Positions 55,107-63,419 of a stretch of 64,000 bases of DNA are shown here, one piece after another. How positions within the stretch are numbered: the first letter of the stretch is position 1; each line of letters opens with the position of its first letter. Position numbers and translations under genes: made by a program. Below the pieces are notes generated by a model, which ran no database searches, had not been told where the DNA came from, and saw nothing but the letters and a program-made list of their open reading frames with translations. Source of the DNA: Fidelibacterota bacterium (GTDB lineage: Bacteria > Pseudomonadota > Alphaproteobacteria > Rhodospirillales > Rhodospirillaceae); assembly GCA_947476275.1 (NCBI GenBank), contig CANJPQ010000015.1:1-64000 (forward strand), read 5' to 3'.

Positions 55107-56525
55107 ATGAACTGGGATGTCATTGTCGTCGGCGGCGGTGCGTCGGGTCTTCCGACCGCGATCTTCTCCGCGCGCCGCGGCGCCAAGGTGCTGCTGCTCG
55201 AAGCCTCCGACACACTCGGCGGCTCGCTCAACGTCGCCCAGGGCCAGCTCAGCGCCGCCGGCACGAAAGTGCAGAAAGCCAAAGGCATTGCCGATACCCC
55301 GGCGGAGCATCTGGAAGACATTCTGCGCATCAGCAAGAACACGGTCGACCGCGATCTCGTCACGCTCGCCGTGAACAACGCCGCCGAGACGTTCGATTGG
55401 CTGATGGACGCGGGCTTCGAGATGGTGGACGGGCATCCGGTCAACGGCCGTGCCCACGAACCCTATTCGAAGCTCCGCTACTACTGGGGCGTCGATTACG
55501 GCCGCTCGATTGTGAAGGTGCTGAAGGCGCAGATCGCCCCGGAGATCGCCCGCGGTGCCGTCACCGTCAAGTTCCATACCCGCGTGAAGGATCTGGTGAT
55601 CGAAGACGGCGCCGTGTGCGGTGTCGTCGCGCATGGTCCCGACGGCGCGGTGGATACTTTCCGCGGCCAAAACATCGTGCTCGCCAGCGGCGGCTATGCC
55701 GCGAACCCGCAGATGTTCGAGGCCCTCAACGGCGTGCCGCTGTTCGGCGCGCTCGCCTATCCCTACAGCCAGGGCGACGGCTACACGCTGGCGCGTTCCG
55801 CCGGCGCGCATCTGCGTGGCCACGACAAGTACCTGTCGAACTTCGGCGTGGTGCTGGCGGGCAATACCTATCCGGCCAAATCCGTCGGCCGTGCCAACAC
55901 CTATCCGGAACAGCGCATGCCGTGGGAGATCTACGTCAATTCTGCCGGCGTGCGTTTCATCGCCGAGGACAATCCGTCGGTGGATGCGCGCGAACACGCG
56001 CTGTTGGAACAGCCGGGCCTGCGCTACTGGATCCTGTTCGACGACGCGATCTTCCGCGCCGCGCCGCCGCTGCTCTACGACGAAACGCAGGCCTCCATCG
56101 CCGCGAAGTTCGATGCCAAGCAAGCGAACTTCTTCCGCGCCGACACGCTCGCCGCCCTTGCCGCGCAGGCCGGGCTGCCCGTCGCGGCAGTCGCCGAAAG
56201 CGTGGCGGCCTACAACGACGCGATTCGCGCAGGCGCCGCGGACCCCATGGGCCGGACCTATCGCCCCGCGCCAATTGTAACTGCGCCGTTCTATGCGATT
56301 CGCCAGCAGGGCACGTCGTCCACCTCGACGGTCGGCCTCGGTATTAATACGGAGCTCAAGGTCACCCGGCCCGACGGAAGCCCGATTCGCGGTCTATATG
56401 CGGTGGGGGAACTGCTGGGTTCGGGCCAACTTATGGGCAGCTCCTTCTGCGGCGGCATGATGGGAACCCCGGCACTGACCTTTGGTCGTCTACTCGGCCA
56501 GAGCCTCTTGCATTGGGGTAGGTGA
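55107..56525 (+). CDS. FAD-dependent oxidoreductase (fumarate reductase/ketosteroid dehydrogenase type), cytoplasmic paralog
   Basis: This protein is 472 aa. GAGG precedes the ATG, 13 bp after the SBP stop. The FAD motif starts at residue 4 (DVIVVGGGASGLPTAIF), so there is no signal peptide. It shares long stretches with the exported flavoprotein at 15792-17342 (GQLSAAGTKVQKAKGIADT, LRISKNT, ETFDWLMDAGF, SYPYSQG-like YPYSQGDGYTL, GLYAVGELLGS). The two probably do related chemistry, one in the periplasm and one in the cytoplasm. The substrate is unknown. Confidence 0.92.
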   Translation: MNWDVIVVGGGASGLPTAIFSARRGAKVLLLEASDTLGGSLNVAQGQLSAAGTKVQKAKGIADTPAEHLEDILRISKNTVDRDLVTLAVNNAAETFDWLMDAGFEMVDGHPVNGRAHEPYSKLRYYWGVDYGRSIVKVLKAQIAPEIARGAVTVKFHTRVKDLVIEDGAVCGVVAHGPDGAVDTFRGQNIVLASGGYAANPQMFEALNGVPLFGALAYPYSQGDGYTLARSAGAHLRGHDKYLSNFGVVLAGNTYPAKSVGRANTYPEQRMPWEIYVNSAGVRFIAEDNPSVDAREHALLEQPGLRYWILFDDAIFRAAPPLLYDETQASIAAKFDAKQANFFRADTLAALAAQAGLPVAAVAESVAAYNDAIRAGAADPMGRTYRPAPIVTAPFYAIRQQGTSSTSTVGLGINTELKVTRPDGSPIRGLYAVGELLGSGQLMGSSFCGGMMGTPALTFGRLLGQSLLHWGR

Positions 56526-56615
56526 CCTCGCCACTATGCGGTCCGCAGACTGCTCCAGGGGTGCAAAGCGCTCGTTCAGAAGCGCTGGGGGCGGCAAGGC
56601 GGCGGAGGGACTGCT

Positions 56616-57389
56616 ATGGACACCAAATCGGATGACGTCGCGCAGATTCGGTCTGCCAAGCGCGTCCTCATGGTTCTCGAATACGTCAACCAGGAAGGCC
56701 CGACCACCGTGTCGGCCATCGCCCGCGCGGTCAGCCTGCCGCGCGCCACAGCGGGCCGCATCGTCGCGACGCTCAAGTCGCTGGGCTACCTCGATGAGGA
56801 CTCCGCGGCGCAAGGCGTGCGCGCCAGCCGCCGCGTGCTGAACCTCGCCAAGGGCTTCGAGCCGGAACTCGACCGCATGGCCAAGATCCGCACCGCGCTC
56901 TCGGGCTTTACCCGCAAGCTCAAGTGGCCGCTGGTGTTCACCCGGCCGAGCGGCATCAATGTCGAGATCGCCGCCACCACCGATCTCGAAAGCCCGTTGG
57001 CGATCGACCGCTATCATGTCGGCTTCCGCCTGCCGATGTGCGATTCCGCCAGCGGCGCGGTCATGCTTGCCGCATCCAGCGAGGCGGTGCGCGAGCGCGT
57101 CTACGGCATGCTCGAGCACGAGCAGGGCGCGGCGGCGAAGACCGCCGCCGCGGTCAACGAACTGCAGGCCCGCATCCGCCGCGCGGAGGCGCAAGGCTAT
57201 GCCTGGCATCGCCGCGCCGGCAAGCGCGAGGCGGTGATGGCGATCCCCGTGCGCGATGGCGGCGATGCCCTCGGCGCGGTCGGCATCCGCTACATCCATT
57301 CCGCCATGACGCCGGAAGACGTCGCCCGTACGCTACTGCCGCAAGTGCGCGAAGCCGCCGCGGCTGTGGAACAGGCTTGGCACGCCTAG
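56616..57389 (+). CDS. IclR-family transcriptional regulator
   Basis: This 257-aa protein has a winged helix-turn-helix at about 10-70 (RVLMVLEYVNQEGPTTVSAI, SLPRATAGRIVATLKSLGYL) and an effector domain at about 85-250 (SASGAVMLAAS, GYAWHRRAGKREAVMAIPVR). It lies within the plus-strand module between the flavoprotein (90-bp gap) and the second SBP (13-bp gap), so it probably regulates the module it sits in. It is distinct in sequence from the IclR at 12739. Confidence 0.93.
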   Translation: MDTKSDDVAQIRSAKRVLMVLEYVNQEGPTTVSAIARAVSLPRATAGRIVATLKSLGYLDEDSAAQGVRASRRVLNLAKGFEPELDRMAKIRTALSGFTRKLKWPLVFTRPSGINVEIAATTDLESPLAIDRYHVGFRLPMCDSASGAVMLAASSEAVRERVYGMLEHEQGAAAKTAAAVNELQARIRRAEAQGYAWHRRAGKREAVMAIPVRDGGDALGAVGIRYIHSAMTPEDVARTLLPQVREAAAAVEQAWHA

Positions 57390-57402
57390 CTGTGCGGCGG
57401 GC

Positions 57403-58905
57403 GTGAGCACGCGATTGCGTCTGCTGCGACACCTCCTGGCCGGCCTGCTGCTGATCGGCAGCGCCGCCGATGCCGCAGACAAAACCCTGCGCATGGCGAT
57501 CACGACGCTGCCGACGTCGTTCGCCAATCCCTTTGTCACCGCCAACACGCCCGCCATCGGCGTCACCTCGGCGCTGTATGACGGCCTAACCCACATCGCC
57601 CGCGACGGTACGGTCAAACCCTGGCTGGCCATCGCCTGGCAGAACGTCGACGCCAAAACCTGGCGCTTCGAACTCCGCCGCGACGTGAAGTTCTCCAACG
57701 GCGCCGCCTTCAACGCCGGCACCGTCGCCGCCGTGGTCGACGCCCTCGCGTCGCCCGGCTTCCCCAACGAGAACCTGCGGCGCGAACTGCCCAAGCTGGC
57801 GAAGGCCCGCGTCGTCGATCCCTTCACGGTCGAGATCACCACCGCCGAGCCACAGCCGCTGTTCCCGCGCTGGGCGTCGATCCTGCTGATGCACGAACCC
57901 GGCGCCCTGCGGAAGATGGGCACCGACAAATACGCCAAGGATCCGGTCGTCACCGGCCCGTATTCGGTTCAGAAATGGGAACCCAACAAGGTCCACCTGA
58001 AGGCGGAAAACAAAAGCTGGCGCAAGCCGAAGGTCGAGAAGATCGAGATCACCGCGCTGCCCGATACGGCGGCCCGCGTCGCGGCGCTGCTCAGCAAGCG
58101 CATGGATATCGTCACCGCCCTCGGGCCGGAGGATGTGCAAGCCGTCGTCGCCGGCGGGGCCAAGTCGATCAGCTGGACCGACGGCAGCGTCGCCGGCATC
58201 AGCTTCGTGACCTCTCGCAAGCTGCCGTTCAACGACGTGCGCGTGCGCCAGGCCATGAACATGGCGGTCAACCGCGACGCCATCGTCGAGATCCTGCTGC
58301 ACGGCGCCACGGTCACCGCCAATCAGCCGGCCGGCCGCTATGTGCTGGGTTACGACCCCGGTGCGCCGCCTTACCCGTACGATCCCGCAAAGGCGCGCGC
58401 GCTACTTGCCTCCGCCGGCCATCCGGACGGCTTCCGCTTCACCCTGGAAACCGCCGGCAACGGCGCCGCAGCGCTTTCGGTCTACCAGCAGGTGGCGGCG
58501 GATCTGAAGAAGGTCGGCGTCACGATGGAGATCCGCACCGTCCCCGTGCCGCAGTTCTTCCGCGACGTACTGCACACCGGCGACACCGCCGACGCCATCA
58601 CCTTGTCCTGGATCAGCGCGCCGTCGCTCGACGTGCTGCCCGCCATCCGCGTGCACTCATGCTTGCAGCAACAACCGTGGTACTGCGACCCCGACGTCAC
58701 GCCGCTGTACACCGCTGCCGTTTCGGAATTCGACGACGCCAAAGGCCTTGCGCTCCGCCGCCAGATCTCGTTGCGTTACCACGACCAGGCGCCGGCCTTG
58801 TTCCTCTATGAACAGGTGCTGTTCGCAGGCTTGAGCAAACGCGTCAGCGGCTTCGAGGATGTCTACGGCTTCATCAGCTACGACAAGCTGGATATCCGGG
58901 ACTAG
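57403..58905 (+). CDS. ABC transporter substrate-binding protein, family 5
   Basis: This protein is 500 aa from a GTG at 57403, followed by a signal peptide (LRLLRHLLAGLLLIGSAADAAD). SBP_bac_5 features are VKPWLAIAWQNVDAKTW, FELRRDVKFSNGAAFNAGTV, VTGPYSVQKWEPN, and NDVRVRQAMNMAVNRDAI. The C-terminal Cys pair (HSCLQQQPWYC) matches the other two SBPs. It is the last gene of the module; its stop overlaps the convergent gene at 58902 by 4 bases. Confidence 0.92.
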   Translation: MSTRLRLLRHLLAGLLLIGSAADAADKTLRMAITTLPTSFANPFVTANTPAIGVTSALYDGLTHIARDGTVKPWLAIAWQNVDAKTWRFELRRDVKFSNGAAFNAGTVAAVVDALASPGFPNENLRRELPKLAKARVVDPFTVEITTAEPQPLFPRWASILLMHEPGALRKMGTDKYAKDPVVTGPYSVQKWEPNKVHLKAENKSWRKPKVEKIEITALPDTAARVAALLSKRMDIVTALGPEDVQAVVAGGAKSISWTDGSVAGISFVTSRKLPFNDVRVRQAMNMAVNRDAIVEILLHGATVTANQPAGRYVLGYDPGAPPYPYDPAKARALLASAGHPDGFRFTLETAGNGAAALSVYQQVAADLKKVGVTMEIRTVPVPQFFRDVLHTGDTADAITLSWISAPSLDVLPAIRVHSCLQQQPWYCDPDVTPLYTAAVSEFDDAKGLALRRQISLRYHDQAPALFLYEQVLFAGLSKRVSGFEDVYGFISYDKLDIRD

Positions 58906-59285
58906 TCGTCCTTCACCACGCCCGAGAAGAACTGCGCCGCATCGTGATTCGGCAGGCCTTCGTAGAGGCATTGGAACACGCGGCGTGTAAACGTCTTGCG
59001 CTGTTCCTTCAGCTTCTCGGTCATCTCCGCGGGCGGCTTGAACTGCTCGATCATCTCCGGCGTCACCTTGCCTTCGGTGGCCAGCAGATACTCCGTCACC
59101 ATTTGCCGGTCGCGCGTCACCCAGAGTTCGCCGCTCAGCTGCATCACGATCTCCAGCAGGTGATCGATCATCGGGTCGCGGAAATAATGCGGATGCCCGC
59201 GCTCGAAGCCGGGCAGATCCTTCACATAGTCCAGGCCCTCGCTCAGCCGTTTGGCGCGCGCTTCCGGGCTTTCGTTTTTGCTCAT
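58902..59285 (-). CDS. Conserved-looking hypothetical protein
   Basis: This protein is 127 aa from the ATG at 59285 (a second Met codon lies just upstream at 59288). It is soluble and mostly helical, with LPGFERGHPHYFRDPMIDHL, LSGELWVTRDRQMVTEYLLA and a basic RKTFTRRVFQCLYEG stretch near the C-terminus. There is no signal peptide. I do not recognise a named family. A possible 47-aa gene lies 18 bp upstream on the same strand. Confidence 0.75.
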   Translation of the reverse strand: MSKNESPEARAKRLSEGLDYVKDLPGFERGHPHYFRDPMIDHLLEIVMQLSGELWVTRDRQMVTEYLLATEGKVTPEMIEQFKPPAEMTEKLKEQRKTFTRRVFQCLYEGLPNHDAAQFFSGVVKDD

Positions 59286-59303
59286 CACACGTCCTAAAGC
59301 TGT

Positions 59304-59447
59304 TTATCGGCGATGCGGCCGTCGCGGGCGGGTGCGGGCGATATCGCGCACCGCGTCGGCGCGGGTGTTGATGGCGCGACCGTGGGCGTTCCGCACCATG
59401 CCGCGGGGCAGAAGAGCTTTGGCGGCGGCGGTCTCAAGCGGGGCCAT
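59304..59447 (-). CDS. Possible 47-aa protein
   Basis: The frame from the ATG at 59447 (GAGGA 5 bases upstream) encodes a short Arg-rich peptide (MAPLETAAAKALLPRGMVRN ... RTRPRRPHRR). It ends 18 bp before the hypothetical gene at 58902-59285, so it could be the first gene of a two-gene operon. There is no family match by eye, and composition alone does not prove coding. Confidence 0.3.
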   Translation of the reverse strand: MAPLETAAAKALLPRGMVRNAHGRAINTRADAVRDIARTRPRRPHRR

Positions 59448-59586
59448 GGCGTCCTCGGAGTCGGTTCTGCGAGCAGCATATCGCGCGCGGCAAGGCTGCG
59501 CAAAAGCGCCGAACCGGCGCATTTTGTCTGCCGGCCATGTCGTGGCCGTATCGCTTTCGGGGACGCGGCTGTATGGTCCCGCCGCC

Positions 59587-60780
59587 ATGACCAGCCCCAA
59601 ACATCCGCGCCTTGCCCTGCGCCCCGGCGCGCACCGCCGCGTCAAAAGTGGACACCCCTGGGTGTTCTCCAACGAGGTCGCGTTCGACCAAGCCGCGAAA
59701 TCGCTCCCGGCGGGCTCGGTGGTTACGCTCACGGATGCCGGCGGCGCCATCCTCGGCACCGCGCACTTCAATCCGCACACGCTCATCGCGGCGCGCCTGT
59801 TGTCGCTCCAGGGCGACACGCCCATCGACGCCGCGTTCTTCGCCGGCCGTCTCGGCAACGCCATGGCGCTGCGCGACCGCCTGTTCCCCCAGCCGTTCTA
59901 TCGCCTGGTGCACGCGGAAGCCGACGGCCTGCCGGGCCTGGTGATCGACCGCTTCAACGACATCTGCGTCGTGCAGCCCAACACCGCCGGCATGCAGGCC
60001 AACCTCGATGCCATTGTCGAAGGGCTCGCGCAAACCGTGAAGCCCCGCGCCGTCGTCATGCGCGGCGATTCATCCGCCCGCACCCTCGAAGGCCTGGCGG
60101 AAGAATCCAAGGTGATCGCCGGCACGCTTGAAGGATCGGTGCCGGTCGAGGAAAACGGCGCCCGCTTCCAGGCCGATCTCATCGGCGGCCAAAAGACCGG
60201 CTGGTTCTTCGACCAGCGCGACAACCGCGCCTTCATGGCCGGCCTCAGCCACGGCATGACCGTGGTGGACATGTACACCCACACCGGCGGCTTCGCGATC
60301 GAAGCGGCCAAAGCCGGTGCCAAATCCGTGCTCGCGGTGGATCGCTCCCAACACGCGCTCGATCTTGCCGCCAAGGCCGCCGCCGACAACGGCGTGGGCG
60401 ATCGCGTCTCCACCCAACGCAGCGACGTCTACGGCTTCCTTGAAGACGCCGTCGCCAAGCAACAGCGCTGGCAGGTTGTCATCGCCGATCCCCCCGCCTT
60501 CGTGAAATCCAAGAAGGACCTCAAGGCCGGCCTGCAGGGCTATCGCAAACTCGCCCGCCTCAGCGCCACGGTCACGGCGCCGGGCGGCATCCTGTTCGTG
60601 GCGTCCTGCAGCCACAACGCCCCGGTGGACGAATTCACCGCCGCCGTCGCCCGCGGGCTGGAGGATGCCGGCCGCCACGGCCGCATCATCCGCAGCGCCG
60701 GCGCCGCGGCGGATCACCCGGTGCATCCGATGCTGCCGGAAAGCGCGTATCTGAAGGCCGTCGTGCTGGCGCTCGATTAG
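59587..60780 (+). CDS. rlmI: Class I rRNA large-subunit methyltransferase, RlmI-type
   Basis: This 397-aa protein has an N-terminal PUA-like domain (about 5-80: RLALRPGAHRRVKSGHPWVF) and a middle domain with FYRLVHAEADGLPGLVIDRF. A Rossmann methyltransferase follows (about 185-395: QKTGWFFDQRDNRAFM, VVDMYTHTGGFAIEAAKAGA, VIADPPAFVKSKKDL with the DPPxF motif, and LFVASCSHNAPVDEF with the catalytic Cys). Family members methylate 23S rRNA at a cytosine C5 (m5C1962 in E. coli). Enzyme identity is confident; the exact site is inferred from the family. Confidence 0.92.
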   Translation: MTSPKHPRLALRPGAHRRVKSGHPWVFSNEVAFDQAAKSLPAGSVVTLTDAGGAILGTAHFNPHTLIAARLLSLQGDTPIDAAFFAGRLGNAMALRDRLFPQPFYRLVHAEADGLPGLVIDRFNDICVVQPNTAGMQANLDAIVEGLAQTVKPRAVVMRGDSSARTLEGLAEESKVIAGTLEGSVPVEENGARFQADLIGGQKTGWFFDQRDNRAFMAGLSHGMTVVDMYTHTGGFAIEAAKAGAKSVLAVDRSQHALDLAAKAAADNGVGDRVSTQRSDVYGFLEDAVAKQQRWQVVIADPPAFVKSKKDLKAGLQGYRKLARLSATVTAPGGILFVASCSHNAPVDEFTAAVARGLEDAGRHGRIIRSAGAAADHPVHPMLPESAYLKAVVLALD

Positions 60781-60793
60781 GGTTGCTGCGCGC

Positions 60794-61261
60794 TTAGGCG
60801 CGCAGGCTCGCCAGAAACGCACGCCACGTGTCGTTCATCGTGTAGCGCGCATCCGCATCCCAGATCCGCGACACCAAGGCGTCGGCTTGCGCCGCGCTCC
60901 ATCCCAAGTGCTTCATCGCGTAAGACCCATAGAACACGGTCACGCGCATGTTCATGGCGCAGTGGATGAACGTCTTCTTCCCGGCCAGCGCCCGCATCGC
61001 ATCGCAGAACGTCTCGAAATCCGCGCGCTGCGGCGAGGTCCATATCACGGGGATGTAGTGGTAAGTCATGCCCAGATCGCGGACGAGCGCCTCTTCCTCC
61101 TTCAGCGCGTTGTCCTGCTCCCGCGGCAACAGGTTCACCACAGCCTCATAGCCCGCCCCTCGCACGGCCGCGAACTGGGCAGCCGTCGGCAGGCCCGCAA
61201 GGCCGACAGTGTCGTCGATGGGAATGAAGTTCTTGATGCCGGCAAGGATTGCGTCGTTCAT
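60794..61261 (-). CDS. Protein tyrosine phosphatase-family protein with short P-loop
   Basis: This protein is 155 aa from the ATG at 61261 (GGAGG-type sequence about 10 bases upstream). The fold is that of dual-specificity/BLH phosphatases: GLPTAAQFAAVRGAGYEAVVN and LGMTYHYIPVIWTSP. The active-site loop is IHCAMNMRVT, that is His-Cys followed by four residues and Arg, one fewer than the canonical HC-x5-R. Activity as a phosphatase is uncertain. It is cytoplasmic. Confidence 0.82.
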   Translation of the reverse strand: MNDAILAGIKNFIPIDDTVGLAGLPTAAQFAAVRGAGYEAVVNLLPREQDNALKEEEALVRDLGMTYHYIPVIWTSPQRADFETFCDAMRALAGKKTFIHCAMNMRVTVFYGSYAMKHLGWSAAQADALVSRIWDADARYTMNDTWRAFLASLRA

Positions 61262-61511
61262 GGGCAGCCTCCTGGATCGAGGTGAACCGAACATCTCGGT
61301 TGCCCAGGCGAGCGGCGGAACGTCCCCGCACTTCCCGGTGGTCGCCCACCTTGCCTCGCCAGTCATGCGGTGCACGGATGATATCGCAGCGCGTCTTTTA
61401 GATAAAGGTGTCTGAGATATGCATGCCCTAAAACGCGGCAGTCTTTCGTCGCGCGGGTCGATTCTGCTAAACATAACCAAGGACGTGTCCGATTTCGCGT
61501 GAGGACGAAGC

Positions 61512-61817
61512 TTGGGCATCATCGTCACATATGATGACAAGTTCGCCACTCCGTACTGTGAGATAAAGCTGGCGAGCGGTGAGCACGTCCTGCTGACGTT
61601 GGAGAAGCGTGGTCTCACGATAAAGCTTCTTGCTCACCCCGGCGTTGCCGAGCGCCCTGTGTTTGCGTGCGGCGTAGACGAGGTCGCGGAAATTTGCGAC
61701 GGCCTCCTCGACATGAGCGCCAAGAAGACGACGCCGCTCCGCGTCATCGCCTCGGTCGCCACCCGTTTCCCGGATGCAGCATCCCTCGCAGCAGCGTTCA
61801 GGAAAGCTGTCGGATGA
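61512..61817 (+). CDS. Hypothetical protein, first of a two-gene unit
   Basis: This protein is 101 aa from a TTG at 61512 (AGGACGAA upstream). It is soluble, with two beta-rich segments (IIVTYDDKF, EHVLLTLEKRGLTIKLLAH) and a helical C-terminus (VDEVAEICDGLLDMS, ASLAAAFRKAV). There is no recognised family. It overlaps the next gene by 4 bases (ATGA), so the two are translationally coupled. The GC content is a little lower than in its neighbours. Confidence 0.7.
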   Translation: MGIIVTYDDKFATPYCEIKLASGEHVLLTLEKRGLTIKLLAHPGVAERPVFACGVDEVAEICDGLLDMSAKKTTPLRVIASVATRFPDAASLAAAFRKAVG

Positions 61818-62128
61818 CGGAAGAATCCACCGCGGGCCGCAAACGCTTGATCTATCTCGTGCCGCTCATTCTGGCGGTCGTATCGATCTATCAGGGCCCG
61901 TTATCATGGATGCTGCACGATCGTGGGAATGACGTTCCCGGAGAGAACGACATACTTCTATCTTTCTTGATTGGGGTGGCTTGGCTGGCAAGCATCGCCG
62001 TTGCGATGTATGTCACCAAGCAACGTCGGGCGCTGCATCTTCTGATGCTGGCCCCGATTGTGCTTTATTGGCAGGCGATGTGGGCGATGAGCCTCACATC
62101 TGTAATGATCGACTATTTTCTACGATGA
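61814..62128 (+). CDS. Hypothetical membrane protein
   Basis: This 104-aa protein has three predicted hydrophobic helices (about 11-27 LIYLVPLILAVVSIYQG, 48-66 LLSFLIGVAWLASIAVAMY, and 74-97 LHLLMLAPIVLYWQAMWAM). The first is preceded by a basic cytoplasmic segment (GRKR). Coupled to the soluble protein encoded just upstream, it may form a small membrane complex. The family is unknown. Confidence 0.7.
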   Translation: MTEESTAGRKRLIYLVPLILAVVSIYQGPLSWMLHDRGNDVPGENDILLSFLIGVAWLASIAVAMYVTKQRRALHLLMLAPIVLYWQAMWAMSLTSVMIDYFLR

Positions 62129-62237
62129 TGTGGACGCTAGTTCGCTGCGGGTCCTGAAACAACAGCGGCGCGAATCCGCAACCGCGGCTAAAATTCCCGT
62201 CGCATGAGTGTGAGCACGACGCTGTCCCGGAAATCTC

Positions 62238-62368
62238 TCGCGCGTAATTCGCGCGTAAATGCGCGCGCCCGGGCCCAACGGCGTCCGGAATTTTCACCGC
62301 GTAATCACCGCGTAAATACGCGGCGGGCGCCGAAAAATTTCGCGCGTATTTCGCGCGTTAAAACGCGC
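62238..62368. repeat. Three pairs of 11-bp tandem repeats with CGCG-rich palindromes
   Basis: Pairs start at 62238/62249 (TCGCGCGTAAT, TCGCGCGTAAA), 62295/62306 (CACCGCGTAAT, CACCGCGTAAA) and 62340/62351 (TCGCGCGTATT, TCGCGCGTTAA). Each pair is followed by a CGCG block, producing hairpins such as CCGCGTA-AA-TACGCGG (62308-62323) and GCGCGTT-AA-AACGCGC (62353-62368). Pairs are about 45-57 bp apart. They lie between the converging genes ending at 62128 and 62381. The function is unknown. Confidence 0.85.
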
Positions 62369-62380
62369 AAACTGTCGCGC

Positions 62381-63280
62381 CTATATTTTCGGTTTTCCGC
62401 GCTGCACCACCACCAGCACCCCGGGCACGTCCGCGCCCTTTTCCTGGCGGAACACGTCGTCGGTCAATTGCAGCACCTCGAAGTCCGCCGCAACGTCGCG
62501 GATGTAAGCCGCGCTGTGGCGATAGCGGTGCTCCGCGCCCAGCACATAGCCGCTGCCCTCGTGGCGCTGCGCCGTGAAGGCGATCAGCGCCCCCGGCATC
62601 GTCGCGCGGTGGATCGCGCCCATCAGCCGCGCCAGATCGCCCAGGTACACCACCACATCGGCCGCGATCACCAGATCGAATCGCCGTGTTGCCACAGCCA
62701 GGTGTGCGCTCATGTCGCCGGCCGCCAGCGCATCGTAGATCGCTTTGCGCCGCGCCTGCTCCACCATGCCCGACGACAGGTCGACGCCTTCCAGCCAATC
62801 GGTGGCGTCGCGGAACGCCGCCCCGCTCAAGCCGGTGCCGCAGCCGAGATCGAGGGTGGCAGCGAACCGCCGTCCCGGCGCCAGCGCATCCACCGCCGCC
62901 CGCAGCTTCTGCGGTCCACGGTAGGCGAGCTTGTCGACCAGGGACGCATCGAACCGCGGCGCATAGTCGTCGAACAGGCGGCGCACATAGGCTTCCGGCA
63001 ACGTCGCGGGTGTCTGCGCCGCCAGCAGGGCGAGTTTCACCGCCGCCCCCATGGAGTCCGCCGGGTCGAGCGCGAGATAGCGCCGATAAGCGGTGATCGC
63101 GTCGCCCTGCGCGCCCGCATCCGCAAGCGCTTCGGCGTGGGCGAAGGTTCCCTCCGGCCACGCCGGCGCCAGTTCCAACGCCTGCGCGATAAGGTCGGCC
63201 GCGCCGGCATGATCGCCCGCGCTGCGCAGCGCGCGGGCATAATCAAAGCGGCGATCGGCGTTCAGGTTTCCGGACGACAT
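62381..63280 (-). CDS. TPR-containing class I SAM-dependent methyltransferase
   Basis: This protein is 299 aa from the ATG at 63280 (GGGAG upstream). The N-terminal 80 residues form about two TPR-like repeats (ALRSAGDHAGAADLIAQALE, DAITAYRRYLALDPADSMGA). The methyltransferase domain (about 100-290) has YAPRFDASLVDKLAYRGP, motif I ATLDLGCGTGLSGAAF, VDLSSGMVEQAR and FDLVIAADVVVYLGDL. This architecture matches a group of TPR-methyltransferases of unknown substrate. Confidence 0.87.
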   Translation of the reverse strand: MSSGNLNADRRFDYARALRSAGDHAGAADLIAQALELAPAWPEGTFAHAEALADAGAQGDAITAYRRYLALDPADSMGAAVKLALLAAQTPATLPEAYVRRLFDDYAPRFDASLVDKLAYRGPQKLRAAVDALAPGRRFAATLDLGCGTGLSGAAFRDATDWLEGVDLSSGMVEQARRKAIYDALAAGDMSAHLAVATRRFDLVIAADVVVYLGDLARLMGAIHRATMPGALIAFTAQRHEGSGYVLGAEHRYRHSAAYIRDVAADFEVLQLTDDVFRQEKGADVPGVLVVVQRGKPKI

Positions 63281-63419
63281 TGCGCTCCCGTTCCGCATCT
63301 CTTATATCGCGCGCGCCGCGGGATGACGCGAATTGTCATACAACTGACGTCCGATTCCCCCATTGCGGCCAACCGCGCGAGCCAGTAAGCACAAACACAT
63401 TCGGAGTATTACGGTCTCG

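Noticed and set aside
62238-62368. Repeat array as a CRISPR
   Set aside because: Units are 11 bp in direct pairs with hairpins, without 25-40 bp repeats, regular unique spacers or cas genes.
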